The notes below the pieces were generated by a model. The model was not told the origin of the DNA and ran no database searches. It was given only the letters and a program-made list of their open reading frames with translations. A stretch of DNA of 7,598 nt from Microbacterium sp. (GTDB lineage: Bacteria; Actinomycetota; Actinomycetes; Actinomycetales; Microbacteriaceae): the NCBI GenBank assembly GCA_003248845.1, contig QFPD01000088.1, forward strand, positions 1 through 7,598. Reading direction: 5' to 3'. This document shows positions 6,742 through 7,598 of this stretch, one piece after another (the stretch's first letter is position 1; each line of letters starts with the position of its first letter). The position numbers and the translations under genes were made by a program.

Positions 6742-7598
6742 GCGTCGTCCTCGTCATCAACAGCGGATCGTCGTCCTTCAAGTACCAGCTCATCGATGTC
6801 GAGTCGCAGGAGGCACTGGCATCCGGCCTCGTCGAACGCATCGGCGAGCCGCTCGGCAAGGCGAAGCATGACGTGGGAGACGTCGCGTCGACGATCGAGC
6901 TGCCGATCCCCGACCACACGGCGGGGTTCGCCGTCATGCTCGAGGCGTTCGCCGCCTACGGACCGTCTCTCGAGACGCACGCTCCCATCGCGGTCGGTCA
7001 CCGCGTCGTGCAGGGCGGGGCGCGCTTCTTCGAGCCGACCCTCATCACACCGCTCGTCGAGATCAACATCGACGAACTCTCCTTCCTCGCGCCCCTCCAC
7101 AACCCCGGCGCACTGCAGGGAATCAAGGCCGCGCGCGCGGCATTCGACGGCGTCCCGCACGTCGCCGTCTTCGATACCGCGTTCCACCAGACCATGCCCC
7201 CTGCGGCATACACCTACGCGATCGACAAGGACGTCGCCGAGCGGCACCGCATTCGTCGCTACGGCTTCCACGGCACGAGTCACAAGTATGTGAGCGAGGA
7301 GGCGGCCCGCTTCCTCGGGCGCCCGCTGGGCGATCTGCGCCAGATCGTGCTGCACCTCGGAAACGGCGCGTCGGCCACGGCGATCGACGGCGGTCGCTCG
7401 GTCGATACCTCGATGGGACTCACACCCCTGCAGGGACTCGTGATGGGCACGCGCTCGGGCGACATCGATCCGTCGCTCCCGCTCGTCCTCGCGCAGCGCG
7501 AGGGCTGGACGCCCGCGCAGATCGACGCCTTCCTCAACAAGCGCTCCGGCATGCTGGGCCTCACCGGAGCGGGCGACATGCGCGACATGGGCGCGCTC
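6738..7598 (+). CDS. ackA: Acetate kinase, N-terminal 287 residues (3' end outside window)
   Basis: Interconverts acetyl phosphate plus ADP with acetate plus ATP, completing the pathway begun by pta. The frame starts at ATG 6738, overlapping the pta stop by 4 bp, and is still open at the window end. The family is about 400 aa, so roughly 110 residues are missing. Seen: the ASKHA-fold phosphate loop VINSGSSSFKYQL (6-18); VGHRVVQGG (86-94) with the substrate-binding Arg89; VFDTAFHQTMP (144-154) with Asp147; YGFHGTSHKYV (175-185) with His178; LHLGNGAS (205-212); and TPLQGLVMGTRSGDIDP (229-245) with Arg239. Two departures from the best-known sequences: Gln92 where many have His, and GLTGAGDMRD (274-283), apparently one residue shorter than the usual GxSGxSSDxRD. 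Neither removes a residue I know to be catalytic. Translation is probably coupled to pta. Confidence 0.96.
   Translation, partial: MSVVLVINSGSSSFKYQLIDVESQEALASGLVERIGEPLGKAKHDVGDVASTIELPIPDHTAGFAVMLEAFAAYGPSLETHAPIAVGHRVVQGGARFFEPTLITPLVEINIDELSFLAPLHNPGALQGIKAARAAFDGVPHVAVFDTAFHQTMPPAAYTYAIDKDVAERHRIRRYGFHGTSHKYVSEEAARFLGRPLGDLRQIVLHLGNGASATAIDGGRSVDTSMGLTPLQGLVMGTRSGDIDPSLPLVLAQREGWTPAQIDAFLNKRSGMLGLTGAGDMRDMGAL

Overview
The window looks like chromosomal DNA of a high-GC actinobacterium, most likely Microbacteriaceae (for example Microbacterium). The reasons are the very high GC content with long antisense open frames, GTG start codons, a short actinobacterial-type SRP RNA, and the protein style. 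The genus is an inference. No phage, IS, CRISPR, tRNA or rRNA signature was found.

Left half (1-4303, minus strand, read right to left): a compact three-gene unit consisting of a MoxR-type AAA+ ATPase (4303-3323), a membrane-anchored DUF58/vWA-like protein (3313-2048), and a TgpA-type membrane transglutaminase-like protein (2061 down past base 1, C-terminus outside the window). The genes are 9 bp apart and then overlap by 14 bp, so they are almost certainly one transcript with coupled translation. MoxR and DUF58 proteins are usually thought to act as an ATPase/adaptor pair on a partner, here presumably the transglutaminase. The real substrate is unknown. The tgpA reading frame is easy to miss because it is open through the window edge and lies under long arginine-rich shadow frames.

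Centre (4304-4584): a divergent intergenic region. It holds the moxR leader with a 16-bp dyad, back-to-back putative promoters, the small SRP RNA gene (ffs, about 4412-4500, plus strand) with a T-rich tract after its closing helix, a 13-bp direct repeat, and a -10-like box seven bases upstream of the pta start codon that would make pta mRNA leaderless.

Right half (4585-7598, plus strand): pta (three-domain phosphate acetyltransferase, 718 aa) and ackA (acetate kinase, first 287 aa), overlapping in ATGA. Together they form the acetyl-CoA / acetyl phosphate / acetate branch that yields ATP by substrate-level phosphorylation or activates acetate.

No clearly new system is present. The most notable items are an over-represented GGATGCC/GGCATCC heptamer (13 copies counted by eye), two adjacent perfect GC-only inverted repeats inside the tgpA tail, the MoxR-DUF58-TgpA unit of unknown substrate, and the architecture of the ffs-pta intergenic region.
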